This document shows positions 1-10,661 of a stretch of DNA of 64,000 nucleotides, piece after piece; position 1 is the first letter of the stretch, and every line of letters begins with the position of its first letter. The stretch covers positions 1-64,000 of the forward strand of contig JADJVN010000017.1 of the NCBI GenBank assembly GCA_016710585.1, given 5' to 3'. This DNA is from Saprospiraceae bacterium (lineage in GTDB: Bacteria; Bacteroidota; Bacteroidia; Chitinophagales; Saprospiraceae). Made by a program: the position numbers and the translations under genes. The notes under the pieces were generated by a model, which searched no databases, was not told the DNA's origin, and was given only the letters and a program-made list of their open reading frames with translations.

Positions 1-1581
1 CATACAAATTAGTATTGAATTTATACGGCTGCTTGTAATTCGCTTCTACAAATATTTTCAGTTCGGGACCAAAATCTGCACTATCGGTATATGGTGGATT
101 GGCTACTGCTACATCGTATTTTTGGGTGAGTAGTTGCAAAAAGGTAATGGCATCTTGTGTTTTTGTATTCAAGAAAGTTTGCCCTTGTTTGGCGGTGTTT
201 TGGGCTACTGCCTTTTGTAGGTTGGTAAAAAAGGCATTTCTAAAATTGGCGTAATCTTCTAAATTTTGCTGCCCAAAAAGTGTAACTTGGTTAGGGTCGT
301 TTTTATCTTTAGTTCCAAACCATTTCAAGTTTAGTTTTTCTTCTAAGCGAATGAGTGAGCCAAATTTGTGAGCATTTTGTAAGTCTTCCCAGAGGTCTTC
401 AATAATCCTTCTTTCTCTTTCGCCTACGTTGCCATCTTCAAAAATATCTTTTACTTCATTGTAAGCCGGTAGAAAGAAGTCGGAACTAACGATATTGAAA
501 TGTTCAATTTTGGCAGTACGTTTTCTTCGTTTTGCTTTAATGTATAAACCCAACTGAGCCAACTGTATGGCACGGTCGTCTAAATCTACTCCGTGTAGGT
601 TGTTTTCAATAATCAGTTTGGGAACATCAGCTTCATTGTAGTCTGCACCATAGTTTTCTATTTGGTCAATGTACAGTAAAAGTCGAATCCATATATCAAA
701 GCCATTAAGAGGTAATTGCCCGATCCTGTGGATGGGCTTTATTCTGGTAATTCGTGTTTCGTAATTGGTGATTTGGTTCTCTTGTTTGGTGATAGATTGG
801 TGCATTGGGCAATCTTATACTAATCGCTATACTTTCTATTTTATACTTGGGTACATTTCCAAATAGAGCTTTCCCAAACTGTTATCTACCAAAAATTGAA
901 CTACCCAACGTGGTGTGTACACCTGACTTTGAATGCTTACTTTGTTGTATTCTGTTTTATCGCCACTGGCTTTATGGGCTGCTTTTTTGTAGTTGTTATA
1001 GCTTTCATATAACCAACCCAATACATCATCACTTTGCCAAATTTTGGTATGCTATTTGTGTATTGGTTTGTACTGCCTTATTAAACTTCATCTTCTGATA
1101 ATGCCTTAATCTGTAATGCTGTTGGCAGTAGATGATAAGGGTGTTGTGGACTGAATAAAGGAATATCGGAAGCTAATTTTTGCAATTGGTCTTCCAGGAA
1201 TAGCAGCAAGCCTTCGGCTTCTTCATTTCTTGCATTTGGGTTTTGTTCTAACCAAGCCAAATGAGCAAAAGACCGACCACCGTGGCTTTCTCTTCGGGTA
1301 ACAATTTCAGGATGCAAAGTATGGGCTTCCATTACTTTGAGAGCCGCTAAGCGATTAAAAAGGGTAAAAGTGAGTTCTTCCACCAACTTCTCATAGGCAT
1401 CAGCCACTGTTCCGGTTTCTGCAATAAACACTTCACGGATGGTTTCCATTCGTTTGCGTTCAGCAGGTGCATTTGGCAGAGAAATTAATTGTCCTTCATT
1501 GATACCCATTCTGCCCAAGCGATTGCGAAAGGCTTGGTCAATGAGTTGGCGTATATGTTCTACGTGTTCGCTAAGTTTCAT
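1..1581 (-). pseudogene. pglX: BREX adenine-specific DNA methyltransferase PglX (BrxX), partial, several frameshifts
   Basis: The first 166 codons (1581 to 1081) form an intact N-terminal piece. The next piece (about 1021-836) carries YTPRWVVQFLVDNSLGKLYL, the conserved segment before the methylase core. The SAM motif DPSTGSGNYLL is visible near 715-750 but in another frame, and the catalytic NPPY motif lies at 89-100, followed by TDSADFGPEL. At least four frame changes are needed (near 1081, 860, 745 and 700), so the gene as given cannot make one protein; assembly indels or real decay are both possible. The 3' part runs off the left edge. In BREX, PglX methylates one strand of host DNA to mark self. 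It starts 1 bp after brxC, so the two are probably cotranscribed. Confidence 0.85.
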
Positions 1582-1582
1582 A

Positions 1583-4500
1583 TTAGTTAATTTCTATTTC
1601 ATCATTATCAGAAGCACTTGCTAATTTTTGCAATTCACCCTGCAACCAAGTTTTGTATTCAGCCACTTTCATTTTTGAAGTTGGCATTTTAACCGCATAC
1701 TTTTTTACTGTGGGTGTTGGAGGTGTACCTGGCTTAGGTTCGGGTGCTTTAGTTTTGATTAAACTGGCTTTAGCAATTTCAATTTCTGCCTTTTTGCTTG
1801 GATACAAGTCAATGAATGAAAGCACTTCGGAATAGGTGAAACGACTTTGTTTGTCTTTTACATCAAAATCAATCGTAATAGCAGAAAGGGTTCTTTGCTT
1901 TGCGTATTGATTAAGTGCAGTGGCTTTTGATGATGCAACTGTATTAAGTCCAGCAGGCAATGTTTCAATTTCCTTTATTAGTTCAGTTGCCAAAGCATCA
2001 ATCTCCGTGTATTTAGTAGCACAATCTTTCATAGCCGTACTAAACAGTTGATGGTATTCATCTTTTGTTTTTTGTGCTGATTGCTGAAGGGATGCAAAGT
2101 TCTTAATTACATCACCAGTTAAATGGCTGTCGAAATCTGCTCTGAGTTGCTGTATTGCTGCATTACTCATTGCAGCTTTGGTTAATTCGTCTTGCACCGC
2201 AATAATAAATGCCTTCCATTCTTTTACTTTTGAAAGGTTATTTCTGATGAACTTCTCTACTTTTTCAATATCCTGCAAGGCTATTAGAAAAGCATCTTTA
2301 GCAGCTAAAAATTCCACCGCCTTATCAATGTAGTTTGCTTCGCTTACTGCACCTGTAAACCCGCCAATAAAGGTGGCGTTTTCATCAGCCTTTGGAAATA
2401 ATTTATCAAACTCCTTCTCGCTGTTTCGCAGTGTGGTTACTTTATCAGCAAAGTGCTTGGCTGTGTCTCTTACGGCTGAAACCAATTCAAAATCATTGGT
2501 ATTGTAATCTATTTTATGACCGATATATTTTTCGGCTTCAATATCTAACAGGAATTGAGCTAACTCTTGTTTTTGTAAAGCTGAAAGCGATTTTGAAACC
2601 GCTTTGAAAGTTGCTCTACGAAACTCACGGGCTGCATTAAAAATGGCAGGTACACCATCATCACGCCAAGAGAATTTTTCTACCCCATTGTATTTGGCAA
2701 TAACTTTACCTGCTCTCATTAAAGCTGCCACAGAAGATATAACAGTACCGAATGTAAAGCCAGCAGGTGGTTGTTCTAAATCTTTTTCAAGGGTTGTTCC
2801 ATCAACAAACGTGTTCCTTATTTTGTATAAAATTTCTTCTGCAACCTTTAGGTTTTCACCAATGAAATTTCCCTGAGCATCAAAAAATGCAAAGTCACTT
2901 CCTGTAAAGTACTGTTGCAATCTTGCATTATTGGCTTCTTTAATAACCGCAGCAGCTACACTGTCGCTTAATTGTGAACCTAAACGCTTGCTGTAAACAT
3001 TCTGTATAATTTGCTTCTGCTGTGTTTGCAGGGTTGTTTGCCAATTGTCTTTATTTAATTGCAGTGTATTGTACAAATAAATGGCAGTTGCGTTTAGTAA
3101 TGAATCTTCCACCAAATCCTTAATACGATTTTGCTTTTCGCCTTTGGCAGTTGAGAAGCTAATCAATATTTTACCTTCTTCAGAATTTGGATTGTTGTAT
3201 TTCTGCTCTAAATAAATAGTGCGTTCTACTTCATCTATTAAGCGGTCTAATTCTTTAAAATAGCTATTGTCTGGCACTAACCACAATAGATCCTTATCGT
3301 TTTGGTGCTGCACCTTTAAAGCATCAATATCTGTGGTACGGCTGTCTGAAATATTGTAAACGCTTTTTACTTTTAATTTTAAGTATTTCAGATTGGGTGT
3401 AGTTAGTTCATCATCATTATCGGTAGTGATAAAGAAATCATACTGTAAGCCCGTATCGGTTACTTTGGCTATTGTTTTTGTAAACTGGGCTGCTTTGTAT
3501 GCAGTTACTAATTGCTTCTTTTTAACGAAGCCTTGAACGGTGAAACCGTTCATTTCATCCAATAACCTTTGCTCAATATCAGAGGTGATGCGGTAAGTTT
3601 TGTTGGTATCTAACAACACTTTCGCCTCTGTCAATACTTCAAGTGCCTTTGTTATATCATCCTGTACTTTGAACTGATCGTCTGGGTCGCTGATAAAGGA
3701 TTTAATGATGTTGGGCAAAGTAGATGGAGTAACTTCCGCTTCGGTTAGGAAATTAATAGTTTCTAAAAGTTTTCTTCCAGAAATTGATGAACCAGCTTCG
3801 GACAAAATACGTTCTGCATTATCGTAACGGCTCACCAAACGAACTGGAGGCTGTGGCTGACCTTCTTTAGCAATATGCCAACCTGTAACTGTGTGAAACA
3901 AATCGGTATGCTGAACTTCCTGCTTTAAAATATCATAAGTAGTTATAATCATTCCCCTTGCTGCTACTTTGGTAGAAGCATAACCCTTTGTACCAAAGAG
4001 AAAGTTTTGAAGCAAGTCGAACTGATACTTGTAAAAAGGGTAATAAGTGGCGTAGTTATCTGCACTATCTGTTTTGCTGATACCTGCACCGTGAATTGAG
4101 GCGTGGTCTGCAATTTTGCCTGAATTTTTTTTGTAATGGTCAGTCAATTTTTGAATACCTGTTTCGGTTTTCTTTAAAAGCCTGTTACGAATGATTACAC
4201 CAACTTCGGTTGCTTCAAGATGTATTTTAGTTTTAAAGCGGTCAGTTACTTTTGTGAGTTGTGCTTTACTTACATTGGAGTTATTGATTACATCATCCAA
4301 TTTTTCTTGTGCTATGGCAATTGTCCAAACCTTTCCACCCAATGAAGAAAGGGATTCACTTACGCCTTCCAGGTCTAATAAGTTGAATTTTTTCTGATTA
4401 ATAGCTTCACTGGCTTCATCAAAAAAAAAAAATTACCTTTTCGCTTTTTTTCAACTTTTAAATAATTGGTTAGTTCTTCTCTTAATCTAGCAGCACTAAA

Positions 4501-5153
4501 CTGGTCAATATCCCTGCGAATAGTGGTTATGAGGTTATCATAATCTGCATCGGAATTTCCTTTTTTGATATACAAATCTTTTATGGCTTTTGCATATTTG
4601 AATGAACTTGTTCTTAATTCATTCCAATCTGAACCTGTGGACATCAAAAATGAAGTCTTGTACAGCAGTTTTCCTTCACTCAACATTAACTGAAACAAGA
4701 AAATACCGTGTTCATTTTCAGGCAAACCAAGAGACCTTAAAAATTTTTGAAAAAAGTAAATGATAAACCTTTTGAGGTGTCTTGTTTGGCAATATCAAGG
4801 AATACAACTCTTGAATTAATGGCATCTAATCTCGACAAAGCATTTTTTACTAAGGCTTCATCATTTACACCAATGAAACGTTGAATGATTCTATCTCTTG
4901 CAGGTGTGCCACTAAGTTTCGGTTGCTCAACATATAGCCCAGGAGCTTACCAAAATATGATTTACCTGAGCCATAGAAACCTGAAATCCATACACCTGTT
5001 ACCTACAAAATCTGCATACTCTCTTGCTAAGCCATCTGTAACGATATAGCTTTCAATTTCAGTTTGTATTTCCTTTTCGGAAATATCTTCTAAGTCGATT
5101 ACATTTTTAATGTCTTCGGATAAATCTATGGTTAGAATGTCTTTTATTTTCAT
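1583..5153 (-). pseudogene. brxC: BREX P-loop ATPase BrxC, three frameshifts
   Basis: The merged frame gives about 1190 residues, the usual length of BrxC. The N-terminal piece (5153 to about 4990) ends at VTDGLAREYADFVG. The Walker A segment GVWISGFYGSGKSYFGKLLG follows in a second frame (about 4930-4990), another frame change occurs near 4905, and a 12-A homopolymer at 4421-4432 shifts the frame again before the long 919-codon C-terminal piece. Conceptual repair of each break restores continuous BrxC-like sequence (for example KGNF-FFDEASEAINQKKF across the poly-A). BrxC is the large AAA+-like core component of BREX. It lies between brxB and pglX on the same strand. Confidence 0.85.
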
Positions 5154-5167
5154 TTTTATTTAATTCT

Positions 5168-5725
5168 TTAGTTAACAATCATACATCTGTACTTAGATGC
5201 TGGCCGAGAGTTTAGAAACATTAATTGGTCTCCATCCTGTGTGGCTGGATATAGAATGATTAAAGGTTTTTTTGATTTCATTACCAACTCACTTTCCATT
5301 AAGTGAATATTATCGATGCCACTACCATACAAAGCACCTGAATGAATCATTACTGGAATTTTATCTTCATTATATGATTTTTCAATTTTAGAAAGTATGA
5401 TTGAGAATAAGTCAGGTCCTGTTTCGCCTTCCGGTGATTTGAAAATTTGATGTACAGAACCCTTCAGCAAATCAAACATATCAGCTAAATCAGATTTATT
5501 AGTTTCTACAAACGAGATAAGCAATTCATTTAAGTCAATGATTGAGTATTCTGCACCCATCAGCTCATTTAATTTTACAATGAATTGGTGTTCCAAATTT
5601 GGAGGACACACCAATAAAATAGAGTTACCTCCATTGGCATTCAGTCGGATTTCAGACCGCTTGTCTGATTCGACCAATCGCTTTACTTGCGTAATGATAT
5701 GTTCAGGATTTATTGCTGTACTCAT
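5168..5725 (-). CDS. brxB: BREX protein BrxB (DUF1788 family)
   Basis: 185 residues. The order ILLVCPPNLEHQF near residue 32, a central acidic region, then VMIHSGALYGSGIDNIH and KKPLIILYPATQDGDQL near the C-terminus matches the layout of the DUF1788/BrxB family, which ends in a similar LLIFYPG-type strand. BrxB is a small core component of type 1 BREX with unknown biochemical role. The start overlaps the end of the upstream brxA-like gene by 23 bp, and brxC begins 14 bp downstream, which supports one operon. No P-loop is visible, so it is not the BrxF protein of type 3 BREX. The assignment rests on remembered family features plus position. Confidence 0.7.
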   Translation of the reverse strand: MSTAINPEHIITQVKRLVESDKRSEIRLNANGGNSILLVCPPNLEHQFIVKLNELMGAEYSIIDLNELLISFVETNKSDLADMFDLLKGSVHQIFKSPEGETGPDLFSIILSKIEKSYNEDKIPVMIHSGALYGSGIDNIHLMESELVMKSKKPLIILYPATQDGDQLMFLNSRPASKYRCMIVN

Positions 5726-6461
5726 AAATTGAATCGTAAGGTTTTATTGGTTCTATACTTAGTTTATCGCCTGTATAAACCACATTAAAATATTTTGAAA
5801 ACTTTTTTTGTAATAGCCTTTCGATAAACGTTTGTTTTTCGTTGAAGCTATATTTCAACCATTCACTATTCAATAGATTTGGTTTTTCTGAAATGGCTGT
5901 TAGCCAGTAAACAAATAACACAAACATCGTATCCGATAAATTTGGATGAATGATGCTTTTATTGACTGAGCCTTCCATCAATCCAAACTTCTTTAATAAT
6001 GTAAGATACTTTGAAGCTGTAGTAGTTATAGTAATTTCAGACCACTTCTTTAGATCATCTTGTGTTTCTTTCAAATCTTTTATACAAGCAACTACTTCAT
6101 CGTTTTTTATTGATACCCTGCCACTGTAAAAGGCAGGAAAGAAGACTTTAGAATTTAAATAGTTTAATAATTCATTATTCACAGAAGCATTCCAGAATAA
6201 AAGAAAAAGCACTTCGTTTGAAATTGCATTTGCCTTTATTACAGAAAGAAAAATAGATTCTGAATTGGAATTTTTAAAACTTAAAAAAGTAGCCTTAATG
6301 GCTTTTTCAAATCGCATAACAGACTTATCCGTTTTAATAGCGGTATAGGTATGTATTCCACCTTTTTCTTTGATGGAAATCATATCTTCTGAAAGGAAAA
6401 CTTGAATTAAGTTCCAATCAGGCAGGCTGCCTAAAACATTTATGTCTGAGTTTATTTTCAC
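5703..6461 (-). CDS. brxA: BREX protein BrxA-like (DUF1819 family)
   Basis: 252 residues, no signal peptide or membrane segment. The middle part (NELLNYLNSKVFFPAFYSG, then KKWSEITITTTASKYLTLLK and FGLMEGS) resembles BrxA, which has a NusB-like helical fold with a conserved W-x-x-x-T helix followed by a short winged C-terminal part. It is the first core gene after the XRE regulator and overlaps brxB by 23 bp. Known BrxA proteins are nearer 200 residues, so this one has an N-terminal extension of roughly 50 residues. Family assignment is moderate because the match is by pattern and context only. Confidence 0.65.
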   Translation of the reverse strand: MKINSDINVLGSLPDWNLIQVFLSEDMISIKEKGGIHTYTAIKTDKSVMRFEKAIKATFLSFKNSNSESIFLSVIKANAISNEVLFLLFWNASVNNELLNYLNSKVFFPAFYSGRVSIKNDEVVACIKDLKETQDDLKKWSEITITTTASKYLTLLKKFGLMEGSVNKSIIHPNLSDTMFVLFVYWLTAISEKPNLLNSEWLKYSFNEKQTFIERLLQKKFSKYFNVVYTGDKLSIEPIKPYDSIYEYSNKS

Positions 6462-6513
6462 TATTTCTTATTCTTCTTTAAAGTTTATTTTTTTGTCTGC
6501 TACTTGCATAGCT

Positions 6514-6765
6514 TCATTTGGCAAATTTTTCATCTTTTACCACAGCATAAATTTGGTCGGCAAGCCAAAGGGTTTGCAATTCTTCTACATCAGCTTTGAG
6601 TATTTGGGCTAATAATGGGATTTGCTCTTTCTTTAATTGCCTATCGCCTCGTTCTACTTTGCTAATAATAGAAGTGTCCACATCCAATTGAGAAGCAAGC
6701 TGCCGCAGCAACAAATTTTGCTTCGTTCTTAGTTCTCTTATTCGTTCACCAAACTGTGTTGCCAT
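6514..6765 (-). CDS. XRE-family HTH transcriptional regulator
   Basis: 83 residues, almost entirely one helix-turn-helix domain: FGERIRELRTKQNLLLRQLA then the recognition region DVDTSIISKVERGDRQLKKE. The ending LAQILKADVEELQTLWLAD is typical of small XRE regulators that sit in front of restriction-modification and BREX loci. It lies 52 bp upstream of brxA on the same strand. A palindromic operator candidate (6781-6797) overlaps its promoter, which suggests autoregulation. Its role as controller of the BREX genes is inferred from position. Confidence 0.8.
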   Translation of the reverse strand: MATQFGERIRELRTKQNLLLRQLASQLDVDTSIISKVERGDRQLKKEQIPLLAQILKADVEELQTLWLADQIYAVVKDEKFAK

Positions 6766-6780
6766 TATAATAATATTGTC

Positions 6781-6797
6781 TTGACAAATATTGGCAA
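6781..6797. promoter_or_regulatory. Candidate operator of the XRE regulator
   Basis: TTGACAA-ATA-TTGGCAA is an inverted repeat (outer arms TTGnCAA on both strands) 15 bp upstream of the XRE start codon. It abuts the -7 element at 6795-6802, so a bound repressor would block RNA polymerase. The pairing is seen directly; the binding protein is inferred. Confidence 0.45.
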
Positions 6798-6802
6798 ATA
6801 TA
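6795..6802 (-). promoter_or_regulatory. Bacteroidota -7 promoter element (XRE/BREX operon)
   Basis: Reads TATATTTG on the minus strand, a perfect TAnnTTTG -7 element, about 30 bp upstream of the XRE start. A second ATATTTG follows just downstream. No convincing TTTG -33 element was verified. Confidence 0.4.
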
Positions 6803-6869
6803 AGAAAACAAAAGCAAAGAGTTACTAAAAAAAGTAGTACGTTAAAAAGTTTTGAGAAAGTGGGGAAAT

Positions 6870-6919
6870 GAGGATTTGAGGAAAGGCGGTTTACCGCTTC
6901 CTCATATCCTTAAATCCTC
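6870..6919 (-). terminator. Nested hairpin after the DUF3987 gene
   Basis: Inner stem GAGGAA..GCGGT / ACCGC..TTCCTC (6878-6903) sits inside an outer stem GAGGATTT (6870-6877) / AAATCCTC (6912-6919). It lies 9 bp beyond the stop codon of the leftward VirE/DUF3987 gene and before the XRE promoter. There is no clean T-run, so it may be a terminator or an RNA-stabilising hairpin. Confidence 0.5.
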
Positions 6920-6928
6920 AAATAGGAA

Positions 6929-9173
6929 CTATTGAGGATTTTTGGCGTTGGGGTTGGTGTACTGGTCGTGACCATCGTACTGGATAATATCAGCATCTTT
7001 AAACTCCTTGATGTAGCGTTGTGCTGACTTGTCGGTAATGCCCAAACTTAGGGCTGTGGCTACATAGGTTTGGCGGTTGAAATGGTAAGGCAGGTTTTCT
7101 AAAAACTGCTCTTTCTTGTGCTTTGGTTTTGGCTTGTAGGTTTCCTGGGCTATTTGAGAATACACATAACTGCTGTGCTTTACCAGTATGGTAATCATAT
7201 CCAACGTATTTTGAAAGTCGGTATCGTTACAATAAATGGTCTGTTCTATGTTTCCATCTTCCATAATTCGGAGTGCTGAAAAAATCATCATTATACGGAA
7301 GGCAATTAAGCCCAAACGCCTTACTGAACTGATAATCTCTTCTTCTTGGATATTGACATACAGGGTTTGCATTTTCTCAAAGAATTGATTGAACTGCAAT
7401 TGCTGTGATGGGGTCAAAGAAAAGTGTACATCGGGGTTGGCTTGTAAAGTTTGGTACAAACTGTAAAACTCATTGCCCAGCTTTTCAAAATGCACATCTA
7501 AACCGTTCTCGGTTTTAGAGGCAAATACATCTTTCCAAATCAATTTCATATTCATTACATAGAACATAAAACGGCTGAACAAACCATTTTCAGCATTTGG
7601 AATGAGGGTTGTAATTTGCTTGGGAGTACCTGAAAGTAAAGCTGATAAACAAGGTCTGTCAATTTCTACATATTCCTTGTCTGTTCTGCGATAATATGAG
7701 ATAGGTTCGTGTTGAAAAGCATTGCGAAAACCATCGCTAAAGTCTCCGTAATCGCTTTTAAATGCTTTGGCAAGGGTATCACCCTCTGTTTCAAAAATAA
7801 GCCCTCTTTTATCGCTATCGCCCAATATTTCTAAAAAGCCTGTTGCACTGTTATTGGCAGGAATGAACAACATTTTTTGGGGTGGTTTCTGTGGCTTTTC
7901 GGTGTTGGCATCTTTACCCTTGTTTGCGTTGTACTCTTGCATATCCACCTCAAACTGTTGCTTCATTATCTTGGCTTGGTTTCTTAATGCTAAGTGTATT
8001 GGTTCAACCAATTTTCGGCAATGAATTAAAATACCTTTCCCTGCTGATGCTTTGGCAGAAATGAAAATGAACAAGTTTGTATTTACTGGATTGTCGCCAT
8101 ACTTACCAATGAGTTTAGGAAATGCCACACTTAACGTAACCAATGAACCTAACAATAAAATATCCCTTTCCTCTTTGGTGGTGGCTACTTGTGTAATGTG
8201 TTTTAAAAACTCTGGTATTGTGTCAAACACTGCATCGGGCAAAGTAGGCATTTGTTCTTCGGGCTGTGTTTCCTCTTGATCCGTTGCCTTTTGCTTGGGT
8301 TCAAACTTTTTGTGTTCTTGGGTGTGGTGTGAATAGGCACTATTTACGGCAGTCTTAATTTCTCTTTCAGATAAATCAAAATGCTGTGTACATAGTATTT
8401 CAGTATCGGATTGCGATAAACCAACTCTGTTGCAATTAGAAGCAAGCAGATAAATAAAATTATTTCTGTTTCCATCGGTGTATGATGCTTTTTGGTTTGT
8501 GAATTGAATTTGTTGATTGAATAAAAATGTAATGTTGAGGTCTTCGGGTTCTGCCTGTTTCTATTGGAACAACTGGAGCAATAGCCGTAGGCGTTTGCGA
8601 TTGTTGTTCTTGAATGAATTGGGGCAAAGCCACAATGAATTTCTCGTTTTGGATGGTTCGGTATGCGTTGGGGTCGTGGCTCATAAAACAAAGCCTTGTA
8701 ACATCTTTGCAGCTTGGGTCTGCCTTTAGTCCTGTGGCATCTTCATAATACTTCTGCACTTGCAAATAAGCAATGTCGTGGTGTTCCAGTTCTGTGCTTA
8801 CCTCAACAAATACTTTTAAGCCGTTGCCACTTGGACTGATGAAGCAAAGTGATGTGTAGGAGATTTTACTAATGATTGCAAACGCAGTTTGCAACTGTTC
8901 CGGTGTTAGTTTGTCAAAATCTAAATGCACAAAGCCACTGTACATTTCAAGAAAAGGCATTTGCCTTTTTTCGCTGAATACAGCCGAAGGCGTAAAAGCT
9001 AATAACTGTTTCTTTTTGTTGTCGGCTTCTGCCTTATTGCCTTGTGCAATAAGATTGCGGATTTCTTCTACTTCCGTTTTGTACTTGTCGGAAATAATGT
9101 CTTTACCTATCAGCAGTAGAGATTTTTTTTCTACCGGGATAGTAAAGTTTTTAAATATGGTACTTGATGCCAT
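6929..9173 (-). pseudogene. VirE-N/BT4734-like plus DUF3987 mobile-element replication protein, one frameshift
   Basis: One gene of about 747 codons is split by a frame change near 8555. The N-terminal part (from 9173) has the BT4734/VirE-N features: KKSLLLIGKDIISDKY, GFVHLDFDKL, SPSGNGLKVFVEV and VTRLCFMSHDPNAY. After the break the frame reads NQKASYTDGNRNNFIYLLAS and then the DUF3987 domain with a P-loop-like KASAGKG (about residue 275) and a C-terminal winged-helix-like DKSAQRYIKEF. Such fused primase/helicase-like proteins are standard cargo of Bacteroidota integrative and mobilisable elements. The start codon follows a leader motif shared with the integrase gene (TTTAACCGATAAGAAA). A hairpin follows the stop. 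Confidence 0.8.
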
Positions 9174-9177
9174 TTCT

Positions 9178-9197
9178 TTTCTTTCTTATCGGTTAAA
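9178..9197. repeat. 20-bp direct repeat, leader of the VirE/DUF3987 gene (copy 1)
   Basis: TTTCTTTCTTATCGGTTAAA is identical at 9178-9197 and 14255-14274; a diverged form (TTTTCTTATCAGTTAAA) is at 11767-11783. On the minus strand copy 1 and the diverged form lie directly before start codons (9173 and 11767), so the sequence probably works as a shared 5' leader or promoter-proximal element of this mobile element. Confidence 0.55.
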
Positions 9198-9202
9198 AAA
9201 TT

Positions 9203-9505
9203 CTATTTGCGTTTGTTCTTGAGTATGTACTCGGTAGCCATAGCATCAATTTCATCGGTTGATGATTGACGGTTACGCTGCAACCAGTCGTCTAACTCGG
9301 AACGCTTGAAATAGAGTTTCTTTCCCTGGGGACAGAAATGGGGAATACTCTTTGTACTTGTAAGTTTGTACAAATGTGAGGGGCTTACATCAAGGAATGT
9401 GCAAGCCTCGTTGAAGTTTAATACTGTTTTTTGCAGTAAGTTTTGCTCATCTAATTTGTTTGCAATTTCTGTGAGCTTGTCGAGAATTAAATTTTCTGTT
9501 GCCAT
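9203..9505 (-). CDS. HTH domain protein, excisionase-like (MerR/HTH_17 type)
   Basis: 100 residues. After a short coiled N-terminus, LNFNEACTFLDVSPSHLYKL and IPHFCPQGKKLYFKRSELDDWL form the winged helix typical of HTH_17/excisionase proteins found next to VirE-N/DUF3987 genes in Bacteroidota elements. It starts 5' of the VirE gene (30-bp gap), so it is likely coexpressed and may regulate excision or replication of the element. The specific role is inferred. Confidence 0.75.
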   Translation of the reverse strand: MATENLILDKLTEIANKLDEQNLLQKTVLNFNEACTFLDVSPSHLYKLTSTKSIPHFCPQGKKLYFKRSELDDWLQRNRQSSTDEIDAMATEYILKNKRK

Positions 9506-9570
9506 CTTTTTATATTTTTAAAATTGATGGAACAAAACTCTACAATGCAGCAGGGGCAAAGGATTAGAGT

Positions 9571-9591
9571 GTTATATCTCATTGAGATAAC
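9571..9591. terminator. Hairpin between the DUF6617-like and HTH genes
   Basis: GTTAT(AT)CTCA-TT-GAGATAAC folds into a short stem with a 2-nt bulge, 19 bp beyond the stop at 9611. There is no T-tract, so a termination role is uncertain. Confidence 0.3.
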
Positions 9592-9610
9592 TCCCTAATC
9601 TCACTATTTT

Positions 9611-10661
9611 TTATTTCATTTGGTTGATTATGTTGTCAATGGTTGACTGATTTTTGGGGCTTTCAATTTTGTTTGAATACAGATTTTGAGCCTTTAAAAG
9701 TTTGTTGGTCTTTGTATAAAACAAACCTGATTTTTCAAGTGCTGTTGGGGTTAGATTATTGAAGCTGGCACTAAGTTTATCAATGATGTATCTAAGCTGC
9801 ACTGTTTCGCAACCAAAATAAACTTTGTGCATTTTGGTAGTGAGTGCCTTTGATGTTAGAATAGTTACTAAATGGTCTGTACTACATTTACTCCTCATTC
9901 AAGAACTCAACTTGATTGTTTAGCTGTGTTATTACTGATTTCAGTTTTGCTTCTGTTCCTTTAAAGCCAAATGATAGTTTCTCTTTGGTGGTTGGCTTCT
10001 CGGCTTTCTCTGTTTCAATTTCAACTTTTACTAACTCGTTTATCTGTGCCTTTGGTAAATTCAAATCCAACAAATAAAAATCTTCAATACTGGTGGGGCT
10101 GTCAATACTGGCTTTGCTCAATTCCTGTATATCAAAAAATAAAATAGTGAGGTGTTGCCTTAATAACTGCAATACAAAATGAGGTAACGAGCTTTGCTCG
10201 GTAGGTGCTTCCTCAAATCCTCTTTCCTTAATCTCCTTAACTGTGTTTACTGTAAGTGCTTTGATGTTCTTTAATGCAATGGTGGTGTGGTACACTATAT
10301 CCACCTTTTTGCTGTACTTCTGCATCTTGGTATTAAAAGCATTGTAAACACGAAGTGTTTCAAGGCTGATAACTGCATTATAAAACTTGCTTACTGCATC
10401 GCTGTAAGCTGGAAAATCTATTGCGTAGCAATGGTTTTTCAAAGTGCTTGTACCCTTTGTATTTTGCTTTGTAAGCCATTTGGAGAGGTCGGAATAATCA
10501 GCCAACAATATTTGAAGCTGTTGCACCAACTCGGCTTCTGTGGTGGGTTCTTTACTGCCTACCTTTTTTATTTTCTCGTTGATGGCTTTTGTGCCTTTGG
10601 CATCAAAAGTCCAGGGCATAAGTTCTTTGAACAAAATGCTATTCAATATTTTTATTTCCAT
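9611..10661 (-). pseudogene. DUF6617-like protein of mobile elements, apparent frameshift
   Basis: Two overlapping frames: 10661-9888 (257 codons) ends in FGFKGTEAKLKSVITQLNNQ and VEFLNEE, and 9898-9611 (95 codons) continues with TDHLVTILTSKAL, KVYFGCETVQLRYIIDKL, LEKSGLFYTKTNKLL and AQNLYSNKIE. Dropping one T in GAGGAGTAAATG joins them as FLNEEKCSTDHL, giving about 349 residues. I recall this combination as a Bacteroidota mobile-element family (DUF6617) with an N-terminal helical part. Function is unknown. Because the frames overlap at ATGAGGAGTAA, two coupled genes cannot be excluded. It lies directly downstream of the integrase (its start overlaps the integrase stop by 1 bp). Confidence 0.6.

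Noticed and set aside
805..1098. Rightward 97-codon frame
   Set aside because: Antisense to pglX; composition is a shadow of the methylase coding strand.
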